A DNA stretch of 41,012 nt, from the NCBI GenBank assembly GCA_937995865.1, contig CALKJA010000016.1:1-41012 (forward strand). Reading direction: 5' to 3'. Both the position numbers and the translations under genes were made by a program. Below the pieces are notes generated by a model that saw nothing but the letters and a program-made list of their open reading frames with translations, was not told where the DNA came from and searched no databases. Of this stretch, positions 16,946 through 25,597 are shown in pieces. The stretch comes from an uncultured Paracoccaceae bacterium (GTDB lineage Bacteria; Pseudomonadota; Alphaproteobacteria; Rhodobacterales; Rhodobacteraceae). Positions within the stretch are counted from its first letter, which is position 1, and the number at the start of each line of letters is the position of its first letter.

Positions 16946-17046
16946 TAATTTCAAGTTTTGGCGCAAATTTTGTCGGACGTTCCAAATTGTGCCACATTTG
17001 TATCGCATTTTCTGCACCGTGGTCGGGGGCGATCACGGAGGCTGCC

Positions 17047-17400
17047 ATGCCACTTGAGACGACGCCGTTTGAGCGCCGAGTGCGAAAGATCGAACAGCGA
17101 CATTTAGAACTGCGCAAGGGCGCTGTGACTGTCACACGTCCGGACGGACTTATGGTGCTACGACCCCGCCAGAGGCGAGGGCGCAGGCTTGTGCCTGCCG
17201 TGATAGCGGTTTGCGCATTGTTCATCGGTCTTAAGAGCTTTGTCTATATCACCGAAGGCGCGATCACCTATGAAGCGCGTATTGAGCGGCTCACCCTAGG
17301 CACCGTGCCAGTATCCTATGCCGCCAAAGTGATGCAGATGGACCCTGCCACCCGTTTTATGATCGACCAATTTAATGCAATTATGGCCCAACGGCTTTAG
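17047..17400 (+). CDS. Small single-pass membrane protein, unknown
   Basis: A 117-residue protein with a basic N-terminal cytoplasmic half (residues 1-57, many Arg and Lys), one transmembrane helix (about 58-78, RLVPAVIAVCALFIGLKSFVYI) and a short C-terminal periplasmic part ending in DQFNAIMAQRL. No known motif is visible. GGAGG lies five bases before the ATG. It stands alone between prmA and the convergent DUF1127 gene. Confidence 0.75.
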   Translation: MPLETTPFERRVRKIEQRHLELRKGAVTVTRPDGLMVLRPRQRRGRRLVPAVIAVCALFIGLKSFVYITEGAITYEARIERLTLGTVPVSYAAKVMQMDPATRFMIDQFNAIMAQRL

Positions 17401-17430
17401 ATGGGCGCGTGCCGTTGAAAAGGCTCCTAC

Positions 17431-17463
17431 GAAAAAAGCCGGAATGCGTTTGGCATTCCGGCT
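17431..17463 (-). terminator. Terminator downstream of the DUF1127 gene
   Basis: An 11-bp perfect stem, AGCCGGAATGC (17437-17447) and GCATTCCGGCT (17453-17463), is followed on the minus strand by TTTTTT. It is strong and lies 77 bases beyond the DUF1127 stop. Confidence 0.85.
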
Positions 17464-17539
17464 CCGATTCTTGTCAGACGCTTGGGAAAGAAGCGACGCG
17501 GAAGAAACGGCGTGCTCAAATCCCAGCTCAGTCGCAGGT
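17432..17539 (-). ncRNA. Possible 3'-UTR small RNA after the DUF1127 gene
   Basis: The 77 bases between the DUF1127 stop and the terminator contain, on the minus strand, a small hairpin CGCTT-CTTTCCC-AAGCG (17479-17495). A second, weaker one has arms ACGC/GCGT and loop CGTTTCTTCC (17496-17513). Both loops are pyrimidine-rich and could pair with Shine-Dalgarno sequences. In Rhodobacter, a DUF1127 gene (ccaF1) is co-transcribed with the CcsR small RNAs, whose loops carry C/U-rich anti-SD motifs. The similarity here is in layout, not exact sequence. Confidence 0.3.
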
Positions 17540-17752
17540 TCAGAACTTTGCGTGGTTTGCGAAGATTTCTTCGATGTCCCCTGCATGCAAGCCAATATCG
17601 CTTAGCTCACGAGCTGAGAGTTTTTTCAGGGCTTTGCGCGTGACGCGCGCATCGTTCCATGCGGCAAAGGCTGCAAATGCGGATGTAATACTTTTGGAGA
17701 GTCCACCAGCAGAGACGGTGGCGTGAGGGCGGGTCGTGTCAAAAGCGGCCAT
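17540..17752 (-). CDS. DUF1127 (YjiS-like) protein
   Basis: A 70-residue basic protein. The C-terminal half, RKALKKLSARELSDIGLHAGDIEEIF, is the DUF1127 motif (L-x-x-L-s-x-r-e-L-x-D-I-G-l-x-x-x-d-I). Small DUF1127 proteins influence RNA turnover and nutrient or stress adaptation in alphaproteobacteria, and some bind RNA through their arginines. The start at 17752 is preferred because AAGGA lies ten bases upstream. Upstream is a long AT-rich control region; downstream are a terminator and a possible small RNA. Confidence 0.85.
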   Translation of the reverse strand: MAAFDTTRPHATVSAGGLSKSITSAFAAFAAWNDARVTRKALKKLSARELSDIGLHAGDIEEIFANHAKF

Positions 17753-18077
17753 GAGGGTCGTCCTTCTGTTGATGTTTAGCCTGCACAACAATTGCGCCAG
17801 CAATCGGCAGCTAAGCCCAAATAACGGGCGCAACAAGAATGATTTTTTGCATATGAGATATGCTTTAACTGCATGGCTAAAAAATCGGTTAACACTCTGC
17901 AAAGTATCGGTAAATTATGGGAACCCGATGTCGTTTTTGACCATTTGAATGGCGTGATTTGGAGGCGATGTGCGCGCAATGCCAAGACGCGACATTTGCG
18001 TAAGTCAAAAGCGACACTTGGCGGATGTTCGCCTTTCGTGCTATGAGTGGCAAAAGAACAATATGAGGCGCGCGCTA
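17753..18077. promoter_or_regulatory. Divergent control region between the DUF1127 gene and ruvC
   Basis: There are 325 bases without a convincing gene, more AT-rich than the flanks. It contains a perfect dyad GCATATGAGATATGC (17849-17863) and a looser one, GCCC-N7-GGGC (17815-17829). A minus-strand promoter for the DUF1127 gene is plausible around TTGTTG with a -10-like TTAGCT 16 bases on, overlapping the second dyad. I see no obvious strong promoter for ruvC. Confidence 0.45.
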
Positions 18078-18584
18078 ATGCGGGTATTGGGCATTGATCC
18101 GGGGCTTCAGTCCTGCGGATGGGGGGTGATCGCTGTGAACGGATCGCGACTCAGTCATGTTGCCAACGGTCAAGTGAGCGGTGGCACAGGTGATTTGGCC
18201 ATCCGACTGTTGCGCATATTCGAGCAGCTTGGCGTGGTGATAGCGGCCCATTCGCCGGATTGCGCCGCTGTGGAACAGACGTTCGTCAACAAAGACGGAG
18301 CAGGCACCCTTAAGCTTGGTCAAGCCCGAGGTGCGGCCATGATCGCTGCCGCAAAGGCAGGTCTGCCTGTTGGAGAATACGCCCCAAACTCGGTAAAAAA
18401 GGCTGTTGTGGGTGTCGGCCACGCAGACAAGCGTCAGGTCGGCCATATGGTGGCGCTTCAGTTGCCCGGTGTGCACCTTGCTGGACCAGACGCAACCGAT
18501 GCCTTGGCCATTGCGATCTGCCATGCGCATCACGCGCAAACTTCTGACCGGCTTAGTGCCGCTGTGCTGAGGGCCACCGCATGA
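18078..18584 (+). CDS. ruvC: Crossover junction endodeoxyribonuclease RuvC
   Basis: A 168-residue Holliday-junction resolvase. The four catalytic acids are all at the positions of the E. coli enzyme: Asp7 (LGIDPGL), Glu66 (AAVEQTF), Asp138 and Asp141 ([12 protein letters not shown]). The start at 18078 gives this exact numbering; an in-frame ATG at 18063 would add five residues. The stop overlaps the ruvA start (ATGA), and ruvB follows, giving the complete RuvCAB set in one transcript. Confidence 0.96.
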   Translation: MRVLGIDPGLQSCGWGVIAVNGSRLSHVANGQVSGGTGDLAIRLLRIFEQLGVVIAAHSPDCAAVEQTFVNKDGAGTLKLGQARGAAMIAAAKAGLPVGEYAPNSVKKAVVGVGHADKRQVGHMVALQLPGVHLAGPDATDALAIAICHAHHAQTSDRLSAAVLRATA

Positions 18585-19264
18585 TCGGCAAGATTAGCGG
18601 TCGTTTAGAATACCGTGCCTTAGATCATGCTCTGATTGATGTGCGTGGTGTCGGTTATCTTGTATATTGCAGCGAAAGAACGATGGCGGCGCTTCCCAGC
18701 CCGGGCGAAGCTGTTGCGCTTTATACGGATCTGTTGGTGCGCGAAGATAACCTCCAGCTTTTCGGGTTTCTAAGTCTAACTGAGAAAGAGTGGCATCGGT
18801 TGCTGACATCTGTGCAAGGCATTGGATCTAAGGCGTCGATGGCAATCCTTGGTGCGCTTGGCGCAGAGGCTGTCGGGCGCGCCATCGCATTGGGTGATTG
18901 GAGTGCTGTTGCGGTGGCAAAAGGGGTTGGGCCAAAGACCGCGCAACGCGTTGTGAATGAGCTCAAGGATAAAGCGCCAAGCGTCATGGCGCTTGCAGGT
19001 GCGATTGGTGCTGAGGGTACATTGGCATCCGATAGCAGCGCGGATGCCGTGATTGATGATGGGGTTGACGTGGTCAACCCAACGCCCATCGCCGCGCAAG
19101 CCGATGCGGGGGCGCAAGCGGCGGCTCTGTCCGCCCTGTCAAACCTTGGCTACGCCCCGGGTGAAGCCGCAAGTGCAGTGGCACAGGCCGCGGGAGAGGC
19201 TCCTGGAGCTTCAGAAAACGATCTCATCCGCGCTGCGCTCAAACTGCTCGCGCCAAAAGGGTAG
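18581..19264 (+). CDS. ruvA: Holliday junction branch-migration protein RuvA
   Basis: A 227-residue protein whose tetramer clamps the four-way junction and loads RuvB. It begins [11 protein letters not shown], and domain II contains two helix-hairpin-helix motifs ([14 protein letters not shown] and [19 protein letters not shown]). The C-terminal domain III (about residues 180-227) has [15 protein letters not shown], which contacts RuvB. The linker between domains is long and Ala/Asp-rich, so the protein is somewhat longer than the usual 200 residues. It overlaps ruvC and ends three bases before ruvB. Confidence 0.95.
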   Translation: MIGKISGRLEYRALDHALIDVRGVGYLVYCSERTMAALPSPGEAVALYTDLLVREDNLQLFGFLSLTEKEWHRLLTSVQGIGSKASMAILGALGAEAVGRAIALGDWSAVAVAKGVGPKTAQRVVNELKDKAPSVMALAGAIGAEGTLASDSSADAVIDDGVDVVNPTPIAAQADAGAQAAALSALSNLGYAPGEAASAVAQAAGEAPGASENDLIRAALKLLAPKG

Positions 19265-19267
19265 ACA

Positions 19268-20284
19268 ATGGAGTCCGACCCAACAATGCGCCCGGAGCCG
19301 CTTGCCGATGATGCGGACCGTGCCCTTCGCCCACAAATGCTTGATGATTTCACCGGGCAGGCGGATGCGCGTGCAAACCTCAAGGTGTTCATCGAAAGCG
19401 CAAAACGCCGCGAGCAGGCGATGGACCACGCGCTTTTCCACGGCCCGCCCGGCTTGGGCAAAACAACACTGGCGCAAATCATTGCCCGCGAACTGGGCGT
19501 AAATTTCCGCATGACCTCTGGCCCCGTTTTGGCCAAAGCTGGCGATCTTGCCGCGATCCTCACGAATCTTGAGGCGCGCGATGTCCTCTTTATTGATGAG
19601 ATTCACCGCCTAAATCCCGTAGTCGAAGAAGTGCTCTATCCGGCTCTTGAGGATTTCGAGCTTGATCTTGTGATTGGCGAAGGCCCGGCTGCGCGCACCG
19701 TCCGCATTGAATTGCAGCCCTTTACACTTGTCGGCGCGACAACGCGGCTTGGCTTGTTGACCACCCCTTTGCGGGATCGCTTCGGCATTCCAATCCGCCT
19801 GCAGTTCTATACCACAGAAGAACTCCACCAGATCGTCACACGAGGCGCGCGGCTTCTTGGCATTGCGGCCGAACCAGAGGGCGCGCTTGAAATCGCGCGC
19901 CGCGCGCGGGGCACACCGCGGATCGCGGGCCGCCTCCTGCGCCGGGTGGTGGATTTTGCGGTGGTCGAAGGCAATGGTCAGATCACCAAAGCAATCGCAG
20001 ATAGCGCCCTAACACGCCTTGGCGTTGATCATCTTGGCCTCGACGGCGCAGATCGCCGGTATCTGCAGCTCATCGCAGAAAACTATGCCGGTGGCCCTGT
20101 TGGCGTAGAAACGCTTTCTGCAGCGCTTAGCGAAAGCCGCGATGCGCTTGAGGAGGTCATCGAACCCTATCTCCTGCAACAGGGCCTGATCCAACGCACC
20201 CCAAGGGGCCGAATGCTCGCCAACAAAGCATGGTCACATCTTGGCTTGGCTCCGCCAAGCACCAACGCTGATCTTTTCTCCTAG
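19268..20284 (+). CDS. ruvB: Holliday junction branch-migration ATPase RuvB
   Basis: A 338-residue AAA+ hexameric motor that drives branch migration with RuvA. Walker A is GPPGLGKTT (59-67), Walker B is LFIDEIHR (107-114), sensor 1 lies around [19 protein letters not shown], and arginine-finger and sensor 2 residues lie in [16 protein letters not shown]. The C-terminal winged helix includes [17 protein letters not shown]. Length and motifs are standard. It is the last gene of the ruvCAB transcript; a hairpin-rich intergenic stretch follows. Confidence 0.97.
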   Translation: MESDPTMRPEPLADDADRALRPQMLDDFTGQADARANLKVFIESAKRREQAMDHALFHGPPGLGKTTLAQIIARELGVNFRMTSGPVLAKAGDLAAILTNLEARDVLFIDEIHRLNPVVEEVLYPALEDFELDLVIGEGPAARTVRIELQPFTLVGATTRLGLLTTPLRDRFGIPIRLQFYTTEELHQIVTRGARLLGIAAEPEGALEIARRARGTPRIAGRLLRRVVDFAVVEGNGQITKAIADSALTRLGVDHLGLDGADRRYLQLIAENYAGGPVGVETLSAALSESRDALEEVIEPYLLQQGLIQRTPRGRMLANKAWSHLGLAPPSTNADLFS

Positions 20285-20305
20285 AGGCCCGCCTTTAAAC
20301 CTGCC

Positions 20306-20335
20306 CCTTCATCTTTGCTAAAATACCTCGCAGAG
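20306..20335 (-). repeat. Dispersed intergenic element, copy 2 (inverted)
   Basis: On the minus strand this reads CGAGGTATTTTAGCAAAGATG followed by AAGGGGC, matching the core of the element at 15250 and at 33832. It lies 22 bases after the ruvB stop. Confidence 0.5.
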
Positions 20336-20337
20336 CA

Positions 20338-20431
20338 CGAGAGGCCGCGCCTCTCGTTCGCGGCGCAGCCGCGACCCACCCGAAGGTTCAAGCCAGCATG
20401 GCGCAGAAGGGAGGTGGGTAGGCCCTCCCTT
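20338..20431. repeat. Three hairpins downstream of ruvB
   Basis: The three are CGAGAGG/CCTCTCG (20338-20356), TCGCGGC/GCCGCGA (20358-20374) and AAGGGAGG/CCTCCCTT (20407-20431). All are perfect stems, with no T-run behind any. They fill most of the gap between ruvB and the next gene. Confidence 0.6.
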
Positions 20432-20465
20432 GAAGCCCGTGGCCCGGCGGGGTAGATCGCCCACC

Positions 20466-21092
20466 ATGGACGCCACAGAAACCGAAGCCTTCTTTACCCG
20501 CGCCGACGGATCTTATGTGTTTGCCCGTTGGGGCCGACCTATAGCGCCAGTTGTGTTCGGCGTCGAAAGCCAAACGCTAGACGTGATCAAGGCGGCACTG
20601 GCCGCGGTCACAACCCTTGCCAATCATCCAATTGCTGAGACCGATCCGGAACTCGGATCGAATCTCATGGTCTTCTTTTTCCATGACTGGTCTGAATTGG
20701 CGCAGGTGCCAAAGCTTGATGCGCTTATCCCCGAATTGCCCACGCTTTTGACACGGCTTGAGGCGGCCGATGCCAACCAATACAGGATTTTCCGTTTTGA
20801 CAAGACTGGCGCCATCAAAGCGGCCTTCGTTTTTGTACGGATGGATGAACATATGTCGGCCGCGTCTGCCGATACGGTTGCGTTAACTCAGGCTGTCCAC
20901 ACAGTTCTGTTGTGGTCCGATCGGGCGTTCATGGACCGCTCACCCTTGGCGATCATGGAGGGGACGACGATCCTGCGCCCAGAAATCGCAGATCTCATCC
21001 GCGCGGCATATGATCCCGTACTGCCCGCCGCAAGCCAAGATACCTCTCACGCCTTGCGCCTTGCGGCTCGGCTGGGACGCGCGGTTCAATGA
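20466..21092 (+). CDS. Hypothetical protein (208 aa)
   Basis: A soluble protein of 208 residues that I cannot place in a named family. It has no signal peptide or membrane segment. Noticeable segments are FFTRADGSYVFARWGRPIAPVVFGV, LMVFFFHDWSELAQVP, RIFRFDKTGAIKAAFVFVRMDEHM and HTVLLWSDRAFMDRSPLA. The alternation of hydrophobic strands and helices suggests an alpha/beta fold. The last four bases overlap the next start (ATGA), and that gene overlaps ybgC, so the three form a tightly coupled group just upstream of the tol genes. Confidence 0.75.
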   Translation: MDATETEAFFTRADGSYVFARWGRPIAPVVFGVESQTLDVIKAALAAVTTLANHPIAETDPELGSNLMVFFFHDWSELAQVPKLDALIPELPTLLTRLEAADANQYRIFRFDKTGAIKAAFVFVRMDEHMSAASADTVALTQAVHTVLLWSDRAFMDRSPLAIMEGTTILRPEIADLIRAAYDPVLPAASQDTSHALRLAARLGRAVQ

Positions 21093-21448
21093 TACCGTCG
21101 GGTTTCGCGCAAGAATGGGAAGCTGCTTGGAATTCCCATGATCTTTCTTGGATTCTCGATCACTACGCACCCGAAATCCGTTTTCACTCAGCCAAGGCCG
21201 TTAGCGTTGCTGGGCAAGGCACATTGATCGGTCACGAGGCGTTGGAGTCCTATTGGTCCAAAGCTCTGATCGCGCAGCCAAACCTGCACTTCGAGGTGCA
21301 AGAGGTGTTTGTGGGGCATGATATGCTGGCGATCACGTACACAAACCACACGGGCCGCCGCGCAGTTGAAACCTTGCGCTTCAACGCCACGGGCCTTGTC
21401 GTTGAGGCGTCTGCATGCCACGGCCCGCAACCCCAAGGAACCACGTGA
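21089..21448 (+). CDS. SnoaL-like / NTF2-fold protein
   Basis: A 119-residue protein with the cone-shaped NTF2-like pattern: an N-terminal helix with FAQEWEAAWNSHDLSWILDHYAPEIRFHS, then a GHEALESYWSKAL helix and beta strands ending in LRFNATGLVVEASACHG. Such proteins include small isomerases and many of unknown role; the AWNSHD segment is common in SnoaL-like members. No catalytic assignment is possible. It overlaps both neighbours by a few bases, indicating translational coupling. Confidence 0.75.
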   Translation: MIPSGFAQEWEAAWNSHDLSWILDHYAPEIRFHSAKAVSVAGQGTLIGHEALESYWSKALIAQPNLHFEVQEVFVGHDMLAITYTNHTGRRAVETLRFNATGLVVEASACHGPQPQGTT

Positions 21449-21831
21449 TGCACCGTTTTCCCGTCACTGTTTTTTATGAAGATACCGATATGGGAGGCAT
21501 CGTGTACCACGCCAATTACCTCAAGTTCATCGAGCGCGCGCGCTCTACTTGGGTTGCGGATATGGGCGTCGACCAAAACACAATGAAAGCAAACGGGCTG
21601 GTTTTTGTCGTGCGCCGGATTGAGGCAGATTATCTAGCGCCGGCGGTTCTGGGCGACCAGCTTGAGGTGCGCACAACGGTTGAAGCGACGACGCCCGCGC
21701 GCTGGGTGCTGCGCCAAGAGGTTTGGCGCGACCACACACAGCTTTTTGACGCTCAAGTGACCATCGTGACCATTAATGATGCAGGCAGCCCGGTGCGACT
21801 TCCGGCAGAACTCCGCTTAGGCATCAACTAA
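21448..21831 (+). CDS. ybgC: Tol-Pal-associated acyl-CoA thioesterase
   Basis: A 127-residue hotdog-fold thioesterase. FYEDTDMGGIVYHANYLKFIERAR carries the catalytic Asp and the HANYLKF signature of the 4-hydroxybenzoyl-CoA/YbgC family. The length is typical. YbgC hydrolyses short-chain acyl-CoA or acyl-ACP and is regularly encoded before tolQ, as here. The start at 21448 overlaps the previous stop (TGATG). It is separated from tolQ by 94 bases, which may contain a promoter. Confidence 0.92.
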   Translation: MHRFPVTVFYEDTDMGGIVYHANYLKFIERARSTWVADMGVDQNTMKANGLVFVVRRIEADYLAPAVLGDQLEVRTTVEATTPARWVLRQEVWRDHTQLFDAQVTIVTINDAGSPVRLPAELRLGIN

Positions 21832-21925
21832 AGGGTATGATGACGCGGTTTCCGTGGCTTTCCCCTGAATTTTGCGGTATCTTCATCTCTAAGAGGGCAC
21901 AACGCCCCGAAGATTGAGGCAGCAA

Positions 21926-22597
21926 ATGGAAGCAGTAGACTTCTCCATGTGGGGGCTTTTCGCCCGCGCAACCATTACCGTTAAGATTACGATGATCCTT
22001 CTCATCCTTGCTTCAGGCTGGGCGTGGACGATTATTATTAACAAAACGATCCAGTATCGGCGCGCGCGCAGTCTTGCCGCAAAGTTTGATCAGGCCTTTT
22101 GGTCCGGTGAGCCTCTGGATGAGTTGTTCGATAAGATGAACATGGATCCCAAAGGCCCGTCAGAGGCGATCTTTGCCGCTGGAATGATGGAGTGGCGACG
22201 CTCACACAAACAAGACGGCGGATTGATCCCAGGCGCGCAGGCCCGCATTGACCGATCGATGGACGTGGCGATCGCCAAGGAGTCTGAGACGCTACAAAAG
22301 GGGCTGCAAGTGCTGGCCACTGTTGGCTCAACAGCACCGTTTGTGGGCCTATTCGGAACAGTTTGGGGCATCATGAACGCCTTTATCGAGATCGCAGAGC
22401 AACAAAATACATCACTGGCCGTTGTCGCGCCGGGGATCGCTGAGGCGCTTTTGGCAACGGGGCTGGGCCTGTTGGCGGCAATCCCGGCTGTCATTTTCTA
22501 CAACAAACTGAGCTCTGACAGCGACCGCATCACAGCAAACTATGAAGCGTTTGCAGATGAATTCGCTACAATCCTCAGCCGCCAGTTGGACAGCTGA
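21926..22597 (+). CDS. tolQ: Tol-Pal system protein TolQ
   Basis: A 223-residue inner-membrane protein of the TolQ/ExbB/MotA family with three transmembrane helices (about residues 15-37, 130-155 and 165-190). The conserved LQVLATVGSTAPFVGLFGTVWGIMNAF and APGIAEALLATGLGLLAAIPAVI line the proton channel formed with TolR. The start at 21926 (MEAVDFSMWGLF) is preferred, with GAGG seven bases upstream. It powers constriction of the outer membrane at division through TolA. Confidence 0.95.
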   Translation: MEAVDFSMWGLFARATITVKITMILLILASGWAWTIIINKTIQYRRARSLAAKFDQAFWSGEPLDELFDKMNMDPKGPSEAIFAAGMMEWRRSHKQDGGLIPGAQARIDRSMDVAIAKESETLQKGLQVLATVGSTAPFVGLFGTVWGIMNAFIEIAEQQNTSLAVVAPGIAEALLATGLGLLAAIPAVIFYNKLSSDSDRITANYEAFADEFATILSRQLDS

Positions 22598-22600
22598 GAG

Positions 22601-23080
22601 ATGGGTGCTCAAGTCTCCTCGAGCGGTGGTGGCACAAATCGACGTGGCCGTGGACGCCGCAGCCGCGCGCGCCCAATGGCCGAAATCAACGTCACGCCAT
22701 TTGTAGATGTGATGATGGTGCTATTGATCATCTTTATGGTCGCCGCTCCGCTAATGACCGTCGGTGTGCCGGTGGAACTGCCGAAAACCGCCGCGGGCGC
22801 GCTGTCTTCTGAAGTTGAAGAACCGCTCACTGTGACGCTCACTGCGGAAGGCACGATCATGATCCAGACCACAGAAGTGCCCCGAGAAGAATTGCTAACG
22901 CGGTTGCGTGGCATCGCTCAGGAGCGCGCAGACAACAAAGTTTTTCTGCGCGCGGATGGCGCTATTCCCTATGAACGTGTCGTGCAGATAATGGGTGCCC
23001 TGAACAATGGTGGCTTTGCTGATATCGGGCTGGTCACTGATTTGGGTGGTCCCACGCTTGACGGCGAAAGCGACGGGTAA
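22601..23080 (+). CDS. tolR: Tol-Pal system protein TolR
   Basis: A 159-residue protein of the ExbD/TolR family: a short basic N-terminus (GRGRRSRARPMAEINVTPFVDVMMVLLIIFMVAAPL) with one transmembrane helix, whose Asp in FVDVMMVLL is the proton-carrying residue, and a periplasmic domain (about residues 60-145). It starts three bases after tolQ, so the two are co-translated. The Gly/Arg-rich N-terminal tail of about 25 residues is longer than in the E. coli protein. Confidence 0.95.
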   Translation: MGAQVSSSGGGTNRRGRGRRSRARPMAEINVTPFVDVMMVLLIIFMVAAPLMTVGVPVELPKTAAGALSSEVEEPLTVTLTAEGTIMIQTTEVPREELLTRLRGIAQERADNKVFLRADGAIPYERVVQIMGALNNGGFADIGLVTDLGGPTLDGESDG

Positions 23081-23092
23081 GGCGCGGGCGCG

Positions 23093-24220
23093 ATGTCCAT
23101 TGGCGGATATCTCTCAGGGGCCGGTCACGTTGGATTGATTGGGTTTTTGTTGTTTGGGCCGGGCCTGAGCAGCGATCCATTGCCGATTGAAGATATTCAA
23201 CAAGTGTCCGTGATTTCAGAAGCCGAGTTTGCCGCACTGGTTGCGCCACCTGCACCTGATGTCACGCCTGAGATCCCAACGGCGCTCCCTGTGCCGGACC
23301 CTGCGCCTGCCCCAGAACCGGTTGCACCTGTTGAAGAAGCACCCGTTGTGACGCCTGCGCCGCCGCCGCCGCCAGCACAAGAACCGGAACCCGATCCGGC
23401 CCCGGACGTGACAGAGATCACGCCATTGCCGGAAACGGATGTGACAGATACGCCGCCTGTGGTGCCTCAAACCCCAGAAGTCATTCTGCCAGACCCCGTC
23501 GATCTCAGCACAATCCGACCGCGTCCGCGCCCCGCACCTCGCGTTGCCCCTGAGGCTGTCGCCCCGCCAGAACCGGATGCGGTGGTCGCCGAAATCGTTC
23601 AAGAGGCCGCGGTGCCAAATGATACGTCCGAGGCGGTTGCCGAAGAACAAGACGCCACGTCCCCCGAAGAGGCCGCAACGCAAAGTGTCACGGAAGCAGA
23701 AGCGCTTGAGCCGCCTTCCGGGGCTGTAACATCAAGTTTGCGCCCACAAGCACGGCCGAACCGGCCTGCTGCCGCCGAACCAGAAGAGCCTCGGACTGCG
23801 GACGCGCAAACACCTGCAACGGATGATGCCGTGGCCGCCGCGGTTCAGGATGCGCTGAATGCAGCTATATCCGAAGAACCTCAACGGCCCACCGGCCCGC
23901 CACTGACAGGCGGTGAACGGGACGCGCTGCGCGTGGCCGTGTCTCGCTGTTGGAATGTGGGGTCTCTTTCGACGGATGCTTTGAATACATCCGTTGTTGT
24001 GGGTGTGGATTTGCAGGAAAACGGAATGCCGGTGTCCAGCTCGATCCGGCTTGTTTCGTCATCCGGTGGATCGTCAGCTGCTGCGCAACAGGCATTTGAG
24101 GCGGCGCGCCGCGCAATCATACGATGTGGCGTTTCTGGCTTTGACTTGCCGCCCGAAAAATATGACCAGTGGAAGGAAATCCAAATGACCTTCAACCCTG
24201 AACAGATGAGGAGCCGGTGA
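23093..24220 (+). CDS. tolA: TolA-like protein linking TolQR to Pal
   Basis: A 375-residue protein with an N-terminal transmembrane helix (about residues 9-27) and a very long Pro/Ala/Glu/Val-rich spacer (about 45-270). A C-terminal domain with two cysteines (SRCWNVG and IIRCGVSGF) and a TonB/TolA-like beta structure ends it. The E. coli spacer is a long Ala/Lys alpha-helix; here the spacer is proline-rich and acidic and cannot be a continuous helix. Identity as TolA rests on position between tolR and tolB and on the C-terminal LRVAVSRCW pattern. Its stop overlaps the tolB start (TGATG). Confidence 0.85.
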   Translation: MSIGGYLSGAGHVGLIGFLLFGPGLSSDPLPIEDIQQVSVISEAEFAALVAPPAPDVTPEIPTALPVPDPAPAPEPVAPVEEAPVVTPAPPPPPAQEPEPDPAPDVTEITPLPETDVTDTPPVVPQTPEVILPDPVDLSTIRPRPRPAPRVAPEAVAPPEPDAVVAEIVQEAAVPNDTSEAVAEEQDATSPEEAATQSVTEAEALEPPSGAVTSSLRPQARPNRPAAAEPEEPRTADAQTPATDDAVAAAVQDALNAAISEEPQRPTGPPLTGGERDALRVAVSRCWNVGSLSTDALNTSVVVGVDLQENGMPVSSSIRLVSSSGGSSAAAQQAFEAARRAIIRCGVSGFDLPPEKYDQWKEIQMTFNPEQMRSR

Positions 24221-25545
24221 TGCGCCTACTCAAGATCGCGTTTCTTGCAATGCTTGCAGCAGTTCCTGCAACGCTTAGCATCGCGCAAAGCGGCCCGCTT
24301 CAGATTGAAATTACCGAAGGTGTGGTTGAACCGCTGACATTTGCGATCCCGCAATTCCAAGCTGAAAACGCAGGGTCGGATGAGTTGGCCCGTGATATCA
24401 GCCGTGTGATTGCCTCTGACCTAAGCGGTACGGGGCTGTTCCGGGAGATCCCTGCAGGATCCTTTATCGCCAACCGCACCACATTTGCAGAACCGGTGCG
24501 GTTCCCGGATTGGCGCGCGATCAATGCGCAAGCGATGATCACCGGGGCCGTCGGAGTGGACGCTCAAGGGCGCATCACGGTCAAGTTTCGCATCTATGAT
24601 ATCTTTTCCGGTGCCGAGCTTGGGCAAGGTCAACAGCTGTTGGGCACGCGTGCGGGATGGCGCAGGATGGCGCATAAAGTAGCCGATCAGGTTTACGCTC
24701 GCATCACGGGCGAGGCGCCTTATTTTGACAGTCGCGTCGTATTTGTGAGTGAGAGCGGCCCCAAAGGCAACCGCCGCCAGCGTTTGGCGATCATGGATTA
24801 CGATGGTGCAAACATCCAATTTCTGACTGATAGCTCGTCAATCGTGCTTGCACCGCGCTTTTCGCCAACGGGTGATCGTGTGCTTTACACGTCTTACGAA
24901 ACTGGCTTTCCGCAGGTCTTTTTACTGGATGTGGCCAGCGTTGGACGCCGTGCTTTGCGGACTGGTGATGGATTGATGTCATTTGCCCCGCGCTTTGCGC
25001 CCAATGGTTCCACGGCTGTTTATAGTCTTGAACAGGGTGGCAATTCTGACCTTTTCCGGATTGATCTCAATTCTGGCGCCCGCCAGCAATTAACCGCGGC
25101 CCCGTCGATTGAGACGGCACCGTCCTTTTCGCCAGATGGGCGCCAAATCGTTTTCGAAAGTGATCGTTCGGGGACGCAACAAATCTATGTAATGCCCGCA
25201 GACGGCGGCGAAGCGCGGCGTATCTCTTTTGGGGAAGGGCGCTATTCCACACCTGTTTGGTCACCCCGGGGCGATCTGATCGCATTCACCAAACAAACCA
25301 AAGGCCGGTTTGCGATTGGTGTCATGCGTGTTGATGGCTCGGAAGAACGGCTTTTGAGCGCCTCACCCTTGGACGAGGGCCCAACTTGGAGCCCAAATGG
25401 CCGTGTGATTATGTTTACGCGGGAAACGCTGGGTGAGAATGGCGCACCTTCAATTTATTCCGTGGATATTACCGGACGAAATCTCAAAAGAGTGGAACTG
25501 CCTTCGGCAGCCTCGGACCCGTCTTGGGGGCCACTTCAGCCGTAA
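24220..25545 (+). CDS. tolB: Tol-Pal system beta-propeller protein TolB
   Basis: A 441-residue periplasmic protein. A signal peptide ([24 protein letters not shown], cleavage after about residue 22) is followed by the N-terminal alpha/beta domain. A six-bladed propeller (about 175-435) has repeated [24 protein letters not shown] and [12 protein letters not shown] motifs. It shuttles between Pal, TolA and the outer membrane. The ATG at 24220 overlaps the tolA stop and has GAGGAG six bases upstream, which decides it over the in-frame GTG at 24217. Confidence 0.96.
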   Translation: MRLLKIAFLAMLAAVPATLSIAQSGPLQIEITEGVVEPLTFAIPQFQAENAGSDELARDISRVIASDLSGTGLFREIPAGSFIANRTTFAEPVRFPDWRAINAQAMITGAVGVDAQGRITVKFRIYDIFSGAELGQGQQLLGTRAGWRRMAHKVADQVYARITGEAPYFDSRVVFVSESGPKGNRRQRLAIMDYDGANIQFLTDSSSIVLAPRFSPTGDRVLYTSYETGFPQVFLLDVASVGRRALRTGDGLMSFAPRFAPNGSTAVYSLEQGGNSDLFRIDLNSGARQQLTAAPSIETAPSFSPDGRQIVFESDRSGTQQIYVMPADGGEARRISFGEGRYSTPVWSPRGDLIAFTKQTKGRFAIGVMRVDGSEERLLSASPLDEGPTWSPNGRVIMFTRETLGENGAPSIYSVDITGRNLKRVELPSAASDPSWGPLQP

Positions 25546-25597
25546 TAGCGTAAATCCGCAAACTATGATAAACACCGTTAAAAATGTGAGCAGTACA

